64,000 nt of DNA, taken from assembly GCF_028283785.1 (NCBI RefSeq), contig NZ_JAPWKB010000005.1, positions 682,001 through 746,000 on the forward strand, given 5' to 3'. Shown piece after piece: positions 34,236 through 43,440 of this stretch; the stretch's first letter is position 1; each line of letters opens with the position of its first letter. The notes under the pieces were generated by a model that searched no databases, was not told the origin of the DNA, and saw only the letters and a list, made by a program, of their open reading frames with translations. Both the position numbers and the translations under genes were made by a program. Source of the stretch: Paraburkholderia sp. GTDB taxonomy: Bacteria > Pseudomonadota > Gammaproteobacteria > Burkholderiales > Burkholderiaceae.

Positions 34236-35612
34236 TCAGGTGAGCATGCCCCACAGCACCAGCGTCAGCCCAAGTCCGACGACCGAAACAATGGTCTGCA
34301 AGATCGACCACACGAAAACCGTCTGCTTCAGTTGCAGCCCGAAGTATTCGCGGACCATCCAGAAGCCCGCGTCGTTGACGTGGCAGAAGAACACCGAGCC
34401 TGCGCCGATCGCGAGCGCCATCAGCGAGTTATGCGTCGTGCTCAATCCGGCGACGACCGGCGCGACGATACCGGCGGTCGTGGTGGTGGCGACCGTTGCC
34501 GAACCCGTCGCCTGACGCAACGCGACGGCGATCAGCCAGGCGAGCAGGATCAACGGCAGATGCGAACCGACGGCGATCTTGCCGATGGTGCCGCTGATGC
34601 CGGCGATCACCAGCGTCTGCTTCAGGCCGCCGCCCGCGCCGATCGTCAGCAGCAGCGCGGCGATCGGCGGCAAGCTCTTGCGCAGAATGCCGCCGACGCG
34701 ATCGCGCGCCATCCCGCGCGACCAGCCCAGCGCGACGATCGCGAACAACACGGTCAAACCCAGTGCGATCAACGGTTCGCCGAGGAAGTTGAGCGCGTCG
34801 AACGCGAAGGTTTCCGGCTTCAGCGCCAGTTTCGCGACCGTGCGACCCAGCATCAACACGACGGGCAGCAGAATCGTAATCAACGAAATGGCAAAGCCGG
34901 GCGGCTCGGCGGCGTCGTCTTGCGTCGAAAACAGCTTCGACATTTCTTCCGGTTCGACCACGTGCATCCGCTTCGACAACCACATGCCGTACAGCGGCCC
35001 GGCGAGAATCACAGCGGGAATCGCGACCAGCAAACCGAGTCCGAGCGTCAGGCCGAGATCGGCATGCAATGCGCTGACAGCGATCAGCGGACCCGGATGC
35101 GGCGGCAGCAGTGCATGCAGCGTCGTCATCCCGGCCAGCGCGGGAATCGCGATGCGCAAAATGGGCTGTTTCGAGCGGCGCGCCATCACGAAGATGATCG
35201 GCACCATCATCACCAGACCCACTTCGAAGAACAGCGGCATGCCGATGATGATCGCGACCAGCGCCATCATCCACGGCAAGGTGCGAGGCGTCGAATGATC
35301 GAGGATGGTCGAGACGAGCCGGTCGGCCGCGCCGGATTCGGCCATCAGCGCACCGAGCATCGCGCCGAGCGCGATGATGATGCCGACGTCGCCCAGCAGC
35401 GCGCCCGCACCTTTGCTGAATGCGCCCGCGACCGCTTCGAGCGGCAATCCGGCAGCGAACCCGGCGGCGAACGTGCCGACCAGAATCGACAGGAACGGCG
35501 CAAGTTTCAGCGCACTGATCGCGACGATGATGATCACGAGTCCGAGGACGCACGACAGGATCAGTTGCGTGTCGTGGGGCGCCCACGGCATGAGTGTGGT
35601 GGTTGGATGCAC
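34236..35612 (-). CDS. gluconate:H+ symporter, GntP family
   Basis: A 458-residue permease with about 12-14 membrane segments. GntP-family blocks are plain: KLAPFLSILVGTFAAGFAAG, LLPPHPGPLIAVSALHADLG, FFCHVNDAGFWMVREYFGLQ. It imports gluconate or related sugar acids. The start is probably GTG 35612 or ATG 35591; neither has a strong ribosome-binding site. No gluconate kinase is adjacent. Confidence 0.88.
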   Translation of the reverse strand: MHPTTTLMPWAPHDTQLILSCVLGLVIIIVAISALKLAPFLSILVGTFAAGFAAGLPLEAVAGAFSKGAGALLGDVGIIIALGAMLGALMAESGAADRLVSTILDHSTPRTLPWMMALVAIIIGMPLFFEVGLVMMVPIIFVMARRSKQPILRIAIPALAGMTTLHALLPPHPGPLIAVSALHADLGLTLGLGLLVAIPAVILAGPLYGMWLSKRMHVVEPEEMSKLFSTQDDAAEPPGFAISLITILLPVVLMLGRTVAKLALKPETFAFDALNFLGEPLIALGLTVLFAIVALGWSRGMARDRVGGILRKSLPPIAALLLTIGAGGGLKQTLVIAGISGTIGKIAVGSHLPLILLAWLIAVALRQATGSATVATTTTAGIVAPVVAGLSTTHNSLMALAIGAGSVFFCHVNDAGFWMVREYFGLQLKQTVFVWSILQTIVSVVGLGLTLVLWGMLT

Positions 35613-35856
35613 GATGTTGTTTCGGTCCTTCTGTTCTGTTCGGGTGGCGAGCGCACGTCTCCCGCGCGCGGGTGCGGCAGATTGTAGCGGTGGCGGCGGC
35701 TCCGGCGCAGCGACATGAGCAAGCGGCCTCGCGAAACAACGTAGTCGAGCGTGATTTGCTTATGCGAATTTATCGGTTCGCGACACTGTGGCAGCGGCTT
35801 ATCGTTCGATTCAACCGGTCCGCTCTAGCGACCGATCTTCTTTTATAGCTGCCACC

Positions 35857-36843
35857 ATGTCCGATACTTTTACGTTGAATCGCCGTTCGTTCCTCGCGCT
35901 CGCGAGTGCTTCATTCGCCGCGCTCGCGGTGCCGTCGCTGCCGGCATTTGCCGCGTCCGATCCGACTTCGCGTCCGAAGGAATTGCGGATCGGGTATCAG
36001 AAAGCCGCCAGCACGCTGGTTCTACTGAAGGCGCACGGCACGCTGGAGAAGCGGCTTGCGCCGCTCGGGATCGCGGTTAAGTGGACGGAGTTTCCCGCTG
36101 GTCCGCAATTGCTCGAAGGGCTGAATGTCGGCGCGATCGATTTTGGCTACGTCGGCGAAGCACCGCCGGTGATCGCGCAGGCGGCCGGCGCGAATTTCGT
36201 CTACACCGCCTATGAAATTCCGACGCCGCACGCCGAAGGCATCCTCGTGCCACAGAATTCGCCGATCAAAAGCGTCGCCGATCTGAAGGGCAAGAAGATT
36301 GCGCTGAACCGAGGATCGGATGTGCACTGGTTCGTGGTCGCCGCGCTCGAAAAAGCCGGCGTTCAATACGCCGACGTTCATCCGGTATTTTTGCCGCCGG
36401 CCGATGCGCGCGCGGCGTTTGAAAGCGGATCGATCGATGCGTGGGCCGTGTGGGATCCGTTCCTCGAAGCGGCGAAACGACAGACCCAGGCGCGGCTGCT
36501 GACCGACGCAGAGGGTATCGCGAGTCATCATCAGTTCTTTCTGAGCGCGCGACCGTACGCGGAAAAATATGGCGACGTGCTGGCTGTGGTGATCGACGAG
36601 GTCGGCAGGGAAGGGGCGTGGGTTCGCGGGCATTACAGCGAAGCCGCCGCGCAACTGGCGCCGATTCAGGGTTTGGACGCGAGTGTGATCGAGACGGGCT
36701 TGCGACATTACGCGCACATCTACAAACCGGTCGATGCGACCGTGCTCGCGGAGCAGCAGCGAATCGCGGATGCGTTCGTGAATCTGCGGATCATCCCCGC
36801 GAAGATCGTGACGAAGGATGCGGTGCTGGTGGCGAAGGGGTGA
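35857..36843 (+). CDS. ssuA: sulfonate ABC transporter substrate-binding protein (SsuA-like)
   Basis: A 328-residue periplasmic binding protein of the SsuA/TauA/NMT1 type: LRIGYQKAASTLVLLKAHGT, PQLLEGLNVGAIDFGYVGEA, IALNRGSDVHWFVVAALEKA. The N-terminus carries a twin-arginine-like signal (NRRSFLALASASFAALAVPS). Binding proteins of this type deliver alkanesulfonates for sulfur scavenging. No ssuB/ssuC permease genes flank it, so it is either an orphan or works with a transporter elsewhere. Confidence 0.85.
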   Translation: MSDTFTLNRRSFLALASASFAALAVPSLPAFAASDPTSRPKELRIGYQKAASTLVLLKAHGTLEKRLAPLGIAVKWTEFPAGPQLLEGLNVGAIDFGYVGEAPPVIAQAAGANFVYTAYEIPTPHAEGILVPQNSPIKSVADLKGKKIALNRGSDVHWFVVAALEKAGVQYADVHPVFLPPADARAAFESGSIDAWAVWDPFLEAAKRQTQARLLTDAEGIASHHQFFLSARPYAEKYGDVLAVVIDEVGREGAWVRGHYSEAAAQLAPIQGLDASVIETGLRHYAHIYKPVDATVLAEQQRIADAFVNLRIIPAKIVTKDAVLVAKG

Positions 36844-36916
36844 GGGTGCTTTTTTGAGGCTGTTTTTACGCGCGCGCCTTTGACGACGCGGGCGCGTTGA
36901 TGCGTTGCTTTGTGCG

Positions 36917-37273
36917 TTACGCGAAGAGCGCGTCGACGTTTTCCGGCGGCCGACCGATCACCGCACGTCCGTTGCGCACGACGATCGGTCGCTGCATCAG
37001 GATGGGATGACTGGCGATGGCTTCGTAGATTTCGGCGTCGGTGAGTTTCGGATTCGACAGGCCGAGTTCCACGTAGACGGTTTCAGTGTCGCGCACCATC
37101 TCGCGAACGGAACAGCCGAGAAGCGCGTTCAACGCTTCGAGTTGTGTAACGGTCAGCGGATGCTTCAGGTATTCGATGACTTCGACGGGCTCGTTGGCCT
37201 TGTTGTGTGAGGCGATGACGTCGAGTGCCCCGCGCGATTTCGAGCAGCGGGGGTTGTGGTAGAGGGTGATCAT
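36917..37273 (-). CDS. arsC: arsenate reductase (glutaredoxin type) / ArsC-Spx family
   Basis: A 118-residue thioredoxin-fold protein. The active-site block ITLYHNPRCSKSRGALDVI holds the reactive Cys (C10) and the RPIVVRNGRAVIGRPPE loop supplies arginines of the arsenate site. ATG 37273 is the family start; the frame stays open further upstream only because that leader is an A/C-rich strand almost free of stops. No other ars genes are nearby, so a general YfgD-type role is equally likely. Confidence 0.85.
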   Translation of the reverse strand: MITLYHNPRCSKSRGALDVIASHNKANEPVEVIEYLKHPLTVTQLEALNALLGCSVREMVRDTETVYVELGLSNPKLTDAEIYEAIASHPILMQRPIVVRNGRAVIGRPPENVDALFA

Positions 37274-37460
37274 TTTTTGGTGGGTGCGGTTGGAGGTGTT
37301 TTGGGGATTGTAGCGGCGGGGGAGGGTGGATGTGGTGTGCGGTTTGATTGGGGGAGGGGCTGGGGTGATGTTTCTTATATATTTTTGTTTTTTGTGATGG
37401 TTTTTATGGTTTTTTTGATGAAGGGAGTGGGGGAGAGGATGTGTTGGTGGGTTTAGCGGG
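37271..37460. other. C-poor, G/T-rich strand-asymmetric tract with G-quadruplex potential
   Basis: On the plus strand I count about eight C in these 190 nt, in a genome otherwise near two-thirds GC. Several G runs are close together (GGGGGAGGGGCTGGGG within 37350-37366; GGGGGAGGG near 37317). It lies just upstream of arsC, whose mRNA leader would be A/C-rich and unstructured. Confidence 0.7.
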
Positions 37461-37865
37461 TGTGGGGCTCGGCGCCCGCGGGGGAGTGTGAGGATCTGTT
37501 CCAACGCCTGTCGAAACCTCAAGTTTGGTGGGTCAACGATGAGGCGGGCGAGTGTGGTCGGGGTTGTTGACGATGCCGATGGGTGCCTCGGAGCTTGTGT
37601 TGGTCCCGATCACGTAGTCTCTTGATTGCCGGGTTTTCAGTGTGAGGTCGAGGTGGCATCGGTGTGCTGATCGGCGGTAGCGTTAAACGAAGTCGCAGGC
37701 GGAGATTGAACCGGAGGCTCGGCGCCGGGAGGCGTGCGGTTAAGCAAGCACGCCGAATGCACGGACGGTTTATGAGCTGGCACCGCGTCCTATCGTAGCC
37801 GCGCTACTGTCGAATCGGCATCAGATCAACTTGTGATCGTTTGAACGCCTGAGTCCCAATGCGAT
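37461..37865. other. non-coding stretch left of the minisatellite
   Basis: GC-rich sequence without a supported ORF, RNA gene or mobile-element end. Nothing further recognised. Confidence 0.4.
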
Positions 37866-38017
37866 CCGCTGTTGCCGCTGTTGCCGCTGTTGCCGCTGTT
37901 GCCGCTGTTGCCGCTGTTGCCGCTGTTGCCGCTGTTGCCGCTGTTGCCGCTGTTGCCGCTGTTGCCGCTGTTGCCGCTGTTGCCGCTGTTGCCGCTGTTG
38001 CCGCTGTTGCCGCTGTT
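37866..38017. repeat. 9-bp tandem repeat (minisatellite), about 17 copies
   Basis: CCGCTGTTG repeated without interruption for 152 bp (16.9 units). All units are identical in my reading, implying recent expansion and length variability. It lies between arsC and parA. Read through, it would encode (AVA)n or (LLP)n, but neither open frame has a convincing start region or flanking domain. Confidence 0.92.
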
Positions 38018-38052
38018 CGAGCGCCCGGTCGCGCCCGGGGCGGGGCGCTCAG

Positions 38053-38066
38053 TTTATGCGCATAAA
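38053..38066. promoter_or_regulatory. parS site 1
   Basis: Perfect palindrome TTTATGCGCATAAA, with flanking G on both sides. Identical copies at 38385 and 39165. The core agrees with what I recall for the centromere of a Burkholderia cenocepacia secondary chromosome. Confidence 0.8.
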
Positions 38067-38384
38067 GACCACCTCACCTTCGGTTGGCAGCGAAGTGAAT
38101 GTAGCGCAGGTCACGCCGTCACCCCCAAGTCCCAAAATTCAAAAAAACCGGGTGCCCAGACTCGGCGAGCCCAGATTTCCAAGAAAGAGATCGCTTCGCC
38201 GAATCCCGAGGCATAGCACGCAGGGCAAGTCCACGTTACAGCGCGTCGCACATCTTGCCGCGAACCACACCGTCAGCATTCAATGGATTGAGCTCATCGC
38301 CAGCATCCTCATCTGACTCAATAAGCGCGCACGCGCCTTATCTCCTTTCCCCTGCGCTCCCGCCCAGCTCACCACTCAAGCACC

Positions 38385-38398
38385 TTTATGCGCATAAA
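38385..38398. promoter_or_regulatory. parS site 2
   Basis: Second perfect copy of TTTATGCGCATAAA, 103 bp upstream of the parA start; ParB bound here could also repress the parAB promoter. Confidence 0.8.
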
Positions 38399-38500
38399 CC
38401 TTAGCCGAACGGTCTAATTTAAACGCAAAGAAGACAATTCAATTGAATTTCAAATTCAGCAAGGTAAAATCCAGCAGCGGATAAAAAGAGGAGGTGAAAC

Positions 38501-39163
38501 TTGGCTGCAGAAATCATCGCGGTAACGCAACAGAAGGGCGGGGTAGGGAAGAGCACGATCGCGATGCATCTCGGCGCCGCTTTTCACGAGCGCGGAAAAC
38601 GCGTTCTGGTTGTCGACGCCGATGGCCAAAACACCTTGGTACATTGGGCCAGCGCGTCGTCGGACGGAGATTCGGGGATTCCGTTTCCTGTCGTCAATCT
38701 CTCCGAGGCTGGCGGCCAGATCCATCGCGAAATCAAGAAGTTCGTCGGGGACTATGACATCATCGTCGTCGACTGCCCGCCGTCTATCACCGAGAAGGTG
38801 TCAGGTGTTGTGTTACTCGCCGCAACCGTTGCCGTGATTCCGACGTCCTCGTCGCCCGCCGACTACTGGTCGAGCATAGGACTGGTGAAACTTGTTCAGC
38901 AAGCACAGGTCATGAACGAAGACCTTCGGGCCGTATTCCTTCTCAACAAAACGGAAGAGAAGCGCATGCTGACACGCGAACTTAAGCGCGCCCTCGAAGA
39001 ACTCGGCTTCCCGCTTCTCAAAACCCAGATTCCCACGCGCGAAGCGTACAAGCAGGCGATGGCTCTCGGCCAGACCGTTTTGCAGATGAACGATCGCGGC
39101 GCGAAGCTGGCGAGTCTCGAAATTCGCGCGTGCGCGGAAGAGATCGCAGCCTTGCTCCCATGA
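38501..39163 (+). CDS. parA: chromosome-partitioning ATPase ParA
   Basis: A 220-residue small ParA (no N-terminal DNA-binding extension). Deviant Walker A KGGVGKST at residues 12-19, Walker A' in VLVVDADGQ (D39/D41), Walker B in DIIVVDCPPS (D91). It forms the nucleoid-bound gradient that positions ParB-parS. The start is TTG 38501, behind a strong AGAGGAGGTGA. It is followed after 28 bp by parB, with a parS copy in the gap. Confidence 0.95.
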   Translation: MAAEIIAVTQQKGGVGKSTIAMHLGAAFHERGKRVLVVDADGQNTLVHWASASSDGDSGIPFPVVNLSEAGGQIHREIKKFVGDYDIIVVDCPPSITEKVSGVVLLAATVAVIPTSSSPADYWSSIGLVKLVQQAQVMNEDLRAVFLLNKTEEKRMLTRELKRALEELGFPLLKTQIPTREAYKQAMALGQTVLQMNDRGAKLASLEIRACAEEIAALLP

Positions 39164-39164
39164 A

Positions 39165-39178
39165 TTTATGCGCATAAA
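39165..39178. promoter_or_regulatory. parS site 3, between parA and parB
   Basis: Third perfect TTTATGCGCATAAA, two bases after the parA stop codon and 13 bp before the parB start. Confidence 0.8.
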
Positions 39179-39191
39179 GATAGGCCCCTGA

Positions 39192-40253
39192 ATGAAACCC
39201 TCTCAATTTGCCAAAGGCTTCCAGGCGCGTCCGGACACCACGAGTAGCGAGAAGCGCACGGCGCTAGACCGCCTGAATGCCATCGATGGACTAGTTAAAG
39301 ATGCGCCCGCACGCGCAGAGCCTACCGGCCGTTCCAGTCAGCCGGCGGAGCAAACCTCGGCACCGGAAAGCGATGCGCTCGATCTGCCGAACGAATCCGC
39401 TGAATATCGCGCGTGGCGTATCGAACATGGATATCGTCCCGGGCAGGTGATCGAACTTCCACTGAAGACCATTAAGGCAAGCCCGTTCAATCCGCGCCAC
39501 TTTTACCTGAAATCGTCGATTGCCGAACTCGCGGTGAACCTCGCGAAGCAAGGCCAGCAGCAGGCGATTCACGTCATTCCCGATTACGAAAACCCGGGCA
39601 CCTACTTCGTCAGCGACGGCGGCCGACGTGTCCGCGCGTTGAAGGAAGCCAACAACGAAACCGTCAAGGCGATCGTTATCGATCTTCCGATCGGTCTTCA
39701 GAGTTACAAGCTCGGCTACGACCTGAACGTCCAGCGCGATTCGCAGACGGTTTTCGATAACGCCGTCGTCTGGAAACGATTCCTCGAGGAGCGCCATTTC
39801 CAGAGCCAGAAGGAACTGGCCGAGCACCTTGGCCTCGATGAATCGACCGTCGCCGTTGCGATGTCCATCGCGAAGTTGCCTGAAACGGTGATGCAGGAAA
39901 TGGTCGCTCGCACCGATCGATTCGGCTCGAACATGGCGTATCAGGTGGGCCGTTATCATTCGGCGCGCGGCGCCGACGCCACGCTACGGCTGATCAACAA
40001 GATCGTCTCCGACGATTTGAGCACACGCCAGGTCGCCGATATCGTCAAAGGCCGGGTAAGCGCGCAGGAAAGCGTCAAACCGGTTGGGCGTCAGCGTTAC
40101 GCCCAACGCCTCGACATCAAGATAGAAGGGGTGTCGGTTGGTGATTTGAAGTCTTACGGCGATGACCGCATCGAACTGCGGTTGAAAGGACTGTCTCGCG
40201 ACAAACGCGACGACATTCTGCGCCAGATCGAAAAGATGCTTTTGCCGAAGTAA
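39192..40253 (+). CDS. parB: partition protein ParB
   Basis: A 353-residue ParB. N-terminal polar region with the ParA-interacting part, then the CTP-binding ParB/Srx domain (VIELPLKTIKASPFNPRHFY from about 87), whose conserved GERRxRA box reads GGRRVRA at 143-149, then the helix-turn-helix (SQKELAEHLGLDESTVAVAM) and a C-terminal dimer domain. It binds the three nearby TTTATGCGCATAAA sites by inference. Operon with parA. Confidence 0.95.
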   Translation: MKPSQFAKGFQARPDTTSSEKRTALDRLNAIDGLVKDAPARAEPTGRSSQPAEQTSAPESDALDLPNESAEYRAWRIEHGYRPGQVIELPLKTIKASPFNPRHFYLKSSIAELAVNLAKQGQQQAIHVIPDYENPGTYFVSDGGRRVRALKEANNETVKAIVIDLPIGLQSYKLGYDLNVQRDSQTVFDNAVVWKRFLEERHFQSQKELAEHLGLDESTVAVAMSIAKLPETVMQEMVARTDRFGSNMAYQVGRYHSARGADATLRLINKIVSDDLSTRQVADIVKGRVSAQESVKPVGRQRYAQRLDIKIEGVSVGDLKSYGDDRIELRLKGLSRDKRDDILRQIEKMLLPK

Positions 40254-40303
40254 CGTTGCCAAAACAGGTCGGCGCCCATTGCAGGCGCCGACTTTCAACC
40301 GAT

Positions 40304-41659
40304 TCAGACTGCGCGCGACTGGCTCAACGTGAACGAGAGCAGATCGCCGTCAGTCGGTTCACCCCACGTCTTCCGGGCCAGCCAGTCGAAGAATGCCGTT
40401 TCGGCCAACTTCGAATCAAGCCCGCGACGGCGCCAGTCATCGCGCATATGCGCGCCCAGATCCGGCAGTTCGTCTTCTTCGAACGATTGACGCGCCACAT
40501 CGCGCTCTGCGTCGCCCTGTTCCTCATACAACGCGCGCGCCTCTTTGCGCCGATACGCCGAGTACTCGCCCAAAAGCCGCGCTTTCAGATCGTCGGCGGG
40601 CGCCGCCGGCGCACCGACTCGCGCGGCACCCGGTGCGGCAGGCAACGCTTCGACCGGCGGTGCGTAGCCCTTCTTCAGCGCGTCCTTGAACAACGCCGGC
40701 GCGCTTCTGACCGGCGGCAACGACGTGCTGCGCATCCGTTGCTCGGTCATCTGCAGCGCCGCGCGGATGCGATTCTCCTCACTGTCCGCGTAGAGCGTCT
40801 GCGCCTCTTTCAGCGGAATGCCGATCTTGACCATACGGTCGACCAGCGTGCTGTCGAACACGTTCGGATGCTCGTCGAGGGCGAGCATCGGCTGCTTGCG
40901 CTCAGTGACGCGAAACTGGATTTCAGCGACACGTCGACCTTCGCGATGCTCGATCAATTCGACGAAAATATTCGTCACCGCGTTCACTTCGGCGATCGCC
41001 GGACGCAAGTAATCGCGCTTGAAATATTTATATTCGCGCTTCGCTTCGTCGCCGGCTTCAGTGTCGGGCGTGCCGGACAGAATCGGGCGCCACCATTCCC
41101 ACGCCTCGCGCATCGTCAGATGACTCGGATTGGTCAGGTATCGCACGCAGATTTCGTATAGCGCGAGGCCGGCGCTACTGCGCAGCTGGCTTTGAAACTG
41201 GAGGCTCAACCGCGCGTATTGGACCGGATCGAGCAACTTCTTTTTGATCTTCGGCGCGAACGAAAACTCCACCCAAACGCGGCGAGTGGTCGGATCTTCG
41301 AGAATTTCGGCGTCGGCGATCAGCGTGGAAATGCCCCACTTGCGCCCGGGTTTCTGGCTCGACGTGCCGGTACTCCACTCCACCTGGACCGACACCATGC
41401 GTCGCAAGTGTTCTTTGACGAGGGCCGTGTCGTTCGAATCGAACGCGGAGTTCGCGACGATGTCCGACAGAAGTGCTCTATAGGTGTCGCCGGATTCATC
41501 CGCCTGCTGCGCGACCGCCAGCAGCACGTTGAACAATTTCCGGGTCAACAATGTGATTTTGCCGCTCTTCGGCTGAATCGCAATCGCCTCGACGGCTTTG
41601 CGCAATTCAGCGGTGCTTGGCGTCACCACATCGGTTTTCTTTGCGCGTTTAGTAGCCAT
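40304..41659 (-). CDS. replication initiator, RepB/Rep_3 family
   Basis: A 451-residue initiator of iteron replicons. The Rep_3-like region is about residues 15-260 with two winged-helix units (ITLLTRKLFNVLLAVAQQAD; SSAGLALYEICVRYLTNPSH; LRPAIAEVNAVTNIFVELIE). A Pro/Ala linker follows (about 310-345) and then a C-terminal region specific to these large initiators. It should bind the iterons lying directly upstream of its own promoter (41780-43373) and open the origin. It converges on parB and is transcribed away from the array. Confidence 0.88.
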   Translation of the reverse strand: MATKRAKKTDVVTPSTAELRKAVEAIAIQPKSGKITLLTRKLFNVLLAVAQQADESGDTYRALLSDIVANSAFDSNDTALVKEHLRRMVSVQVEWSTGTSSQKPGRKWGISTLIADAEILEDPTTRRVWVEFSFAPKIKKKLLDPVQYARLSLQFQSQLRSSAGLALYEICVRYLTNPSHLTMREAWEWWRPILSGTPDTEAGDEAKREYKYFKRDYLRPAIAEVNAVTNIFVELIEHREGRRVAEIQFRVTERKQPMLALDEHPNVFDSTLVDRMVKIGIPLKEAQTLYADSEENRIRAALQMTEQRMRSTSLPPVRSAPALFKDALKKGYAPPVEALPAAPGAARVGAPAAPADDLKARLLGEYSAYRRKEARALYEEQGDAERDVARQSFEEDELPDLGAHMRDDWRRRGLDSKLAETAFFDWLARKTWGEPTDGDLLSFTLSQSRAV

Positions 41660-41779
41660 GCGTCAGGTCGAGGATGGATTTCGCGAAAGGATACCGGCTG
41701 CGGTGAAGCGCGTCTATAGCGTGGATCTCACCATCGCCGGTGATTGCGACTGACGAATCCCAGCTCACCTCCACTGACT

Positions 41780-43373
41780 CCCGAAAACCCTCACCCGTCA
41801 TGTTTTACGCCAGGTTCGCGGCATCGTTGCCCATCGCGGGACACCCCAAAATGCCCCGATTTTGACGGCGCAGTTAACGGGGAGCTAAGTCTCCCGAATT
41901 CCCTCACCTTAAAAATTCCGATTTTCAGGACGTTTGATCGACGAAAGGACCCGACGTGGTCCGCGATGTCGATTTTTGCTCGTACGGAACATCGAAGGGC
42001 CGATCGGCGCTTGCTACATTGCCCCAATCCCAAACCAGGGATCTGGCGACTACGCGCAACAGCGTTTTCCTGGCAGCCGGGTCCTTCGACGCTCGGATCG
42101 GCTAGATCAGGGCCACAGCCAGCCCGCTAGCCTCTTGCATGACGATCCACAAGGCACGAACAGGGCCGAGCCGCCGCCGGCAGGTACACCGCCTCCGCAC
42201 GCACGCCCATTGGGGGCACTCGATCTGCAGAATCCGAGTTCGCCGCTGTTCCAAGGGATCGCTGAGCCGCCACCAAACTACATGAGCGCGGTCACCCGAG
42301 ATCATCCGGCGCATCGCGCCGTTCCGCTGAAGCCACTATTGGTCCCGAAAAGTCTCACCTTCGACGTCCACCAAGGCCCGTCCGACCATTGCTCAAGCCA
42401 ATCCAGCCCGAAATCCGCCCGTTTTTCGTTCCCGAAAACCCTCACCTTTACCCCTCGAACCGCCTCGAGATCCTGTCCACAACGGGCGACCAACGCCTCC
42501 CGAAAACCCTCACCATTCGAATTCAACATGAGAATATCCAATCGTTTCAGCCACTTGGAAGGCACATCTCAAGCAGTGCGCAAAAAGATATGTCCCGAAT
42601 TCTCTCACCTTAATGTCTGATCGATCGTCAGGTGAGTGTCCCTCACACGCGTTTCGCACTCTCCCGAATATCCTCACCTTCAGTCGCAGTTCCATTTGGT
42701 GTCTTCGGGCGGAGCGGCCCTAACCACGGGCGTTTCCGGGCAGCTGGAAGCTGAACCAACGCCAATTCACCCCGCAAAACGCTGCCAAAAACCTTCCGAA
42801 TACGCTCCTGAAAAAGCTCACCTGAGGCATTCAAATGTCCCATCGAAGCCCGAATTCGTCGTCAGCAACCGCATCTCCCGAATTCCCTCACCTCATCACT
42901 TCGGGGCCAACCCCTCGCGCCGCACCCGCTACCGCGCGCCACTCAAGACAGACCTCAGCTCCCGAAAAACCTCACCTCAACCCATCGATATCGCCAAAAC
43001 GTCGATAAAACGGCACTCGTGCCCCGAAAAACCTCACCTTCGAATGTCATTTCGTCCCGAGATCGCTCACCAATGCTCAAAAAAGCATCACTCCGACCGC
43101 CAAAACCACCTCAAAAGCCCTTCCCGAACCCTCTCACCCGCTCCGATTCATTGCCTGTCCCCCAAATCCCGCGTTCTCGGGGCTTAGCGCGACGCGAAGC
43201 CCCGAAAAACCTCACCTTTGCCAGGAGGGACTTTTTCAGCGGCTCCCGAACCCGCTCACGTTCTGTCCTGCACCCACTCACCGACGCCCCCGAACCCCAT
43301 CACTGCACCATCCCGCACAATCTCACCACCCCTCCCGTAAACCTTCACCTGACCGCCCGGAATCCCTTACCAG
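41780..43373 (+). repeat. initiator iteron array, consensus CCCGAAAACCCTCACCTT
   Basis: About 20 direct repeats of an 18-bp motif, all in one orientation. Starts: 41780, 41893, 42344, 42431, 42499, 42594, 42663, 42806 (degenerate), 42877, 42961, 43023, 43056, 43123, 43201, 43245, 43267 (degenerate), 43289, 43312, 43334, 43356. CTCACC is the best-conserved part; the AAAA positions vary (AATT, AAAA, AACC). Spacing falls from over 60 bp on the left to 22 bp on the right. Confidence 0.9.
43245..43373 (+). repeat. 22-bp-phased iteron block next to the AT-rich region
   Basis: Six degenerate iterons start at 43245, 43267, 43289, 43312, 43334 and 43356, i.e. every 22-23 bp or two helical turns, so initiator molecules would line up on one DNA face. 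This is the likely opening-side block of the origin. Confidence 0.75.
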
Positions 43374-43384
43374 GTAAGGCTGAG

Positions 43385-43440
43385 CGGTGGCGTTAACGTT
43401 TTTAACCTAGGTTCAAAGGTGTTTACTTTTACTACTCTCT
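43385..43440. other. AT-rich candidate DNA-unwinding element
   Basis: AT-rich stretch immediately right of the phased iterons, with GTTAACG, TTTTTAACC and TTTACTTTTACTACT segments and the palindrome AACCTAGGTT (43404-43413). Position beside the iterons fits the usual order of iteron origins. Confidence 0.55.

Noticed and set aside
34230..34250. Left-side copy of the iteron (CAGGTGAGC near the gntP end)
   Set aside because: Only the AGGTGAG part matches; the CGGGAG half is absent and it overlaps a coding end.
38066..38080. Forward-orientation iteron next to parS (CTCACCTT)
   Set aside because: Only eight bases match and the CCCGAA half is missing.
37859..38216. Real protein of Ala-Val or Leu-Pro tripeptide repeats
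   Set aside because: The open frames exist only because the 9-bp repeat has no stop in any frame; no ribosome-binding site or flanking domain supports them.
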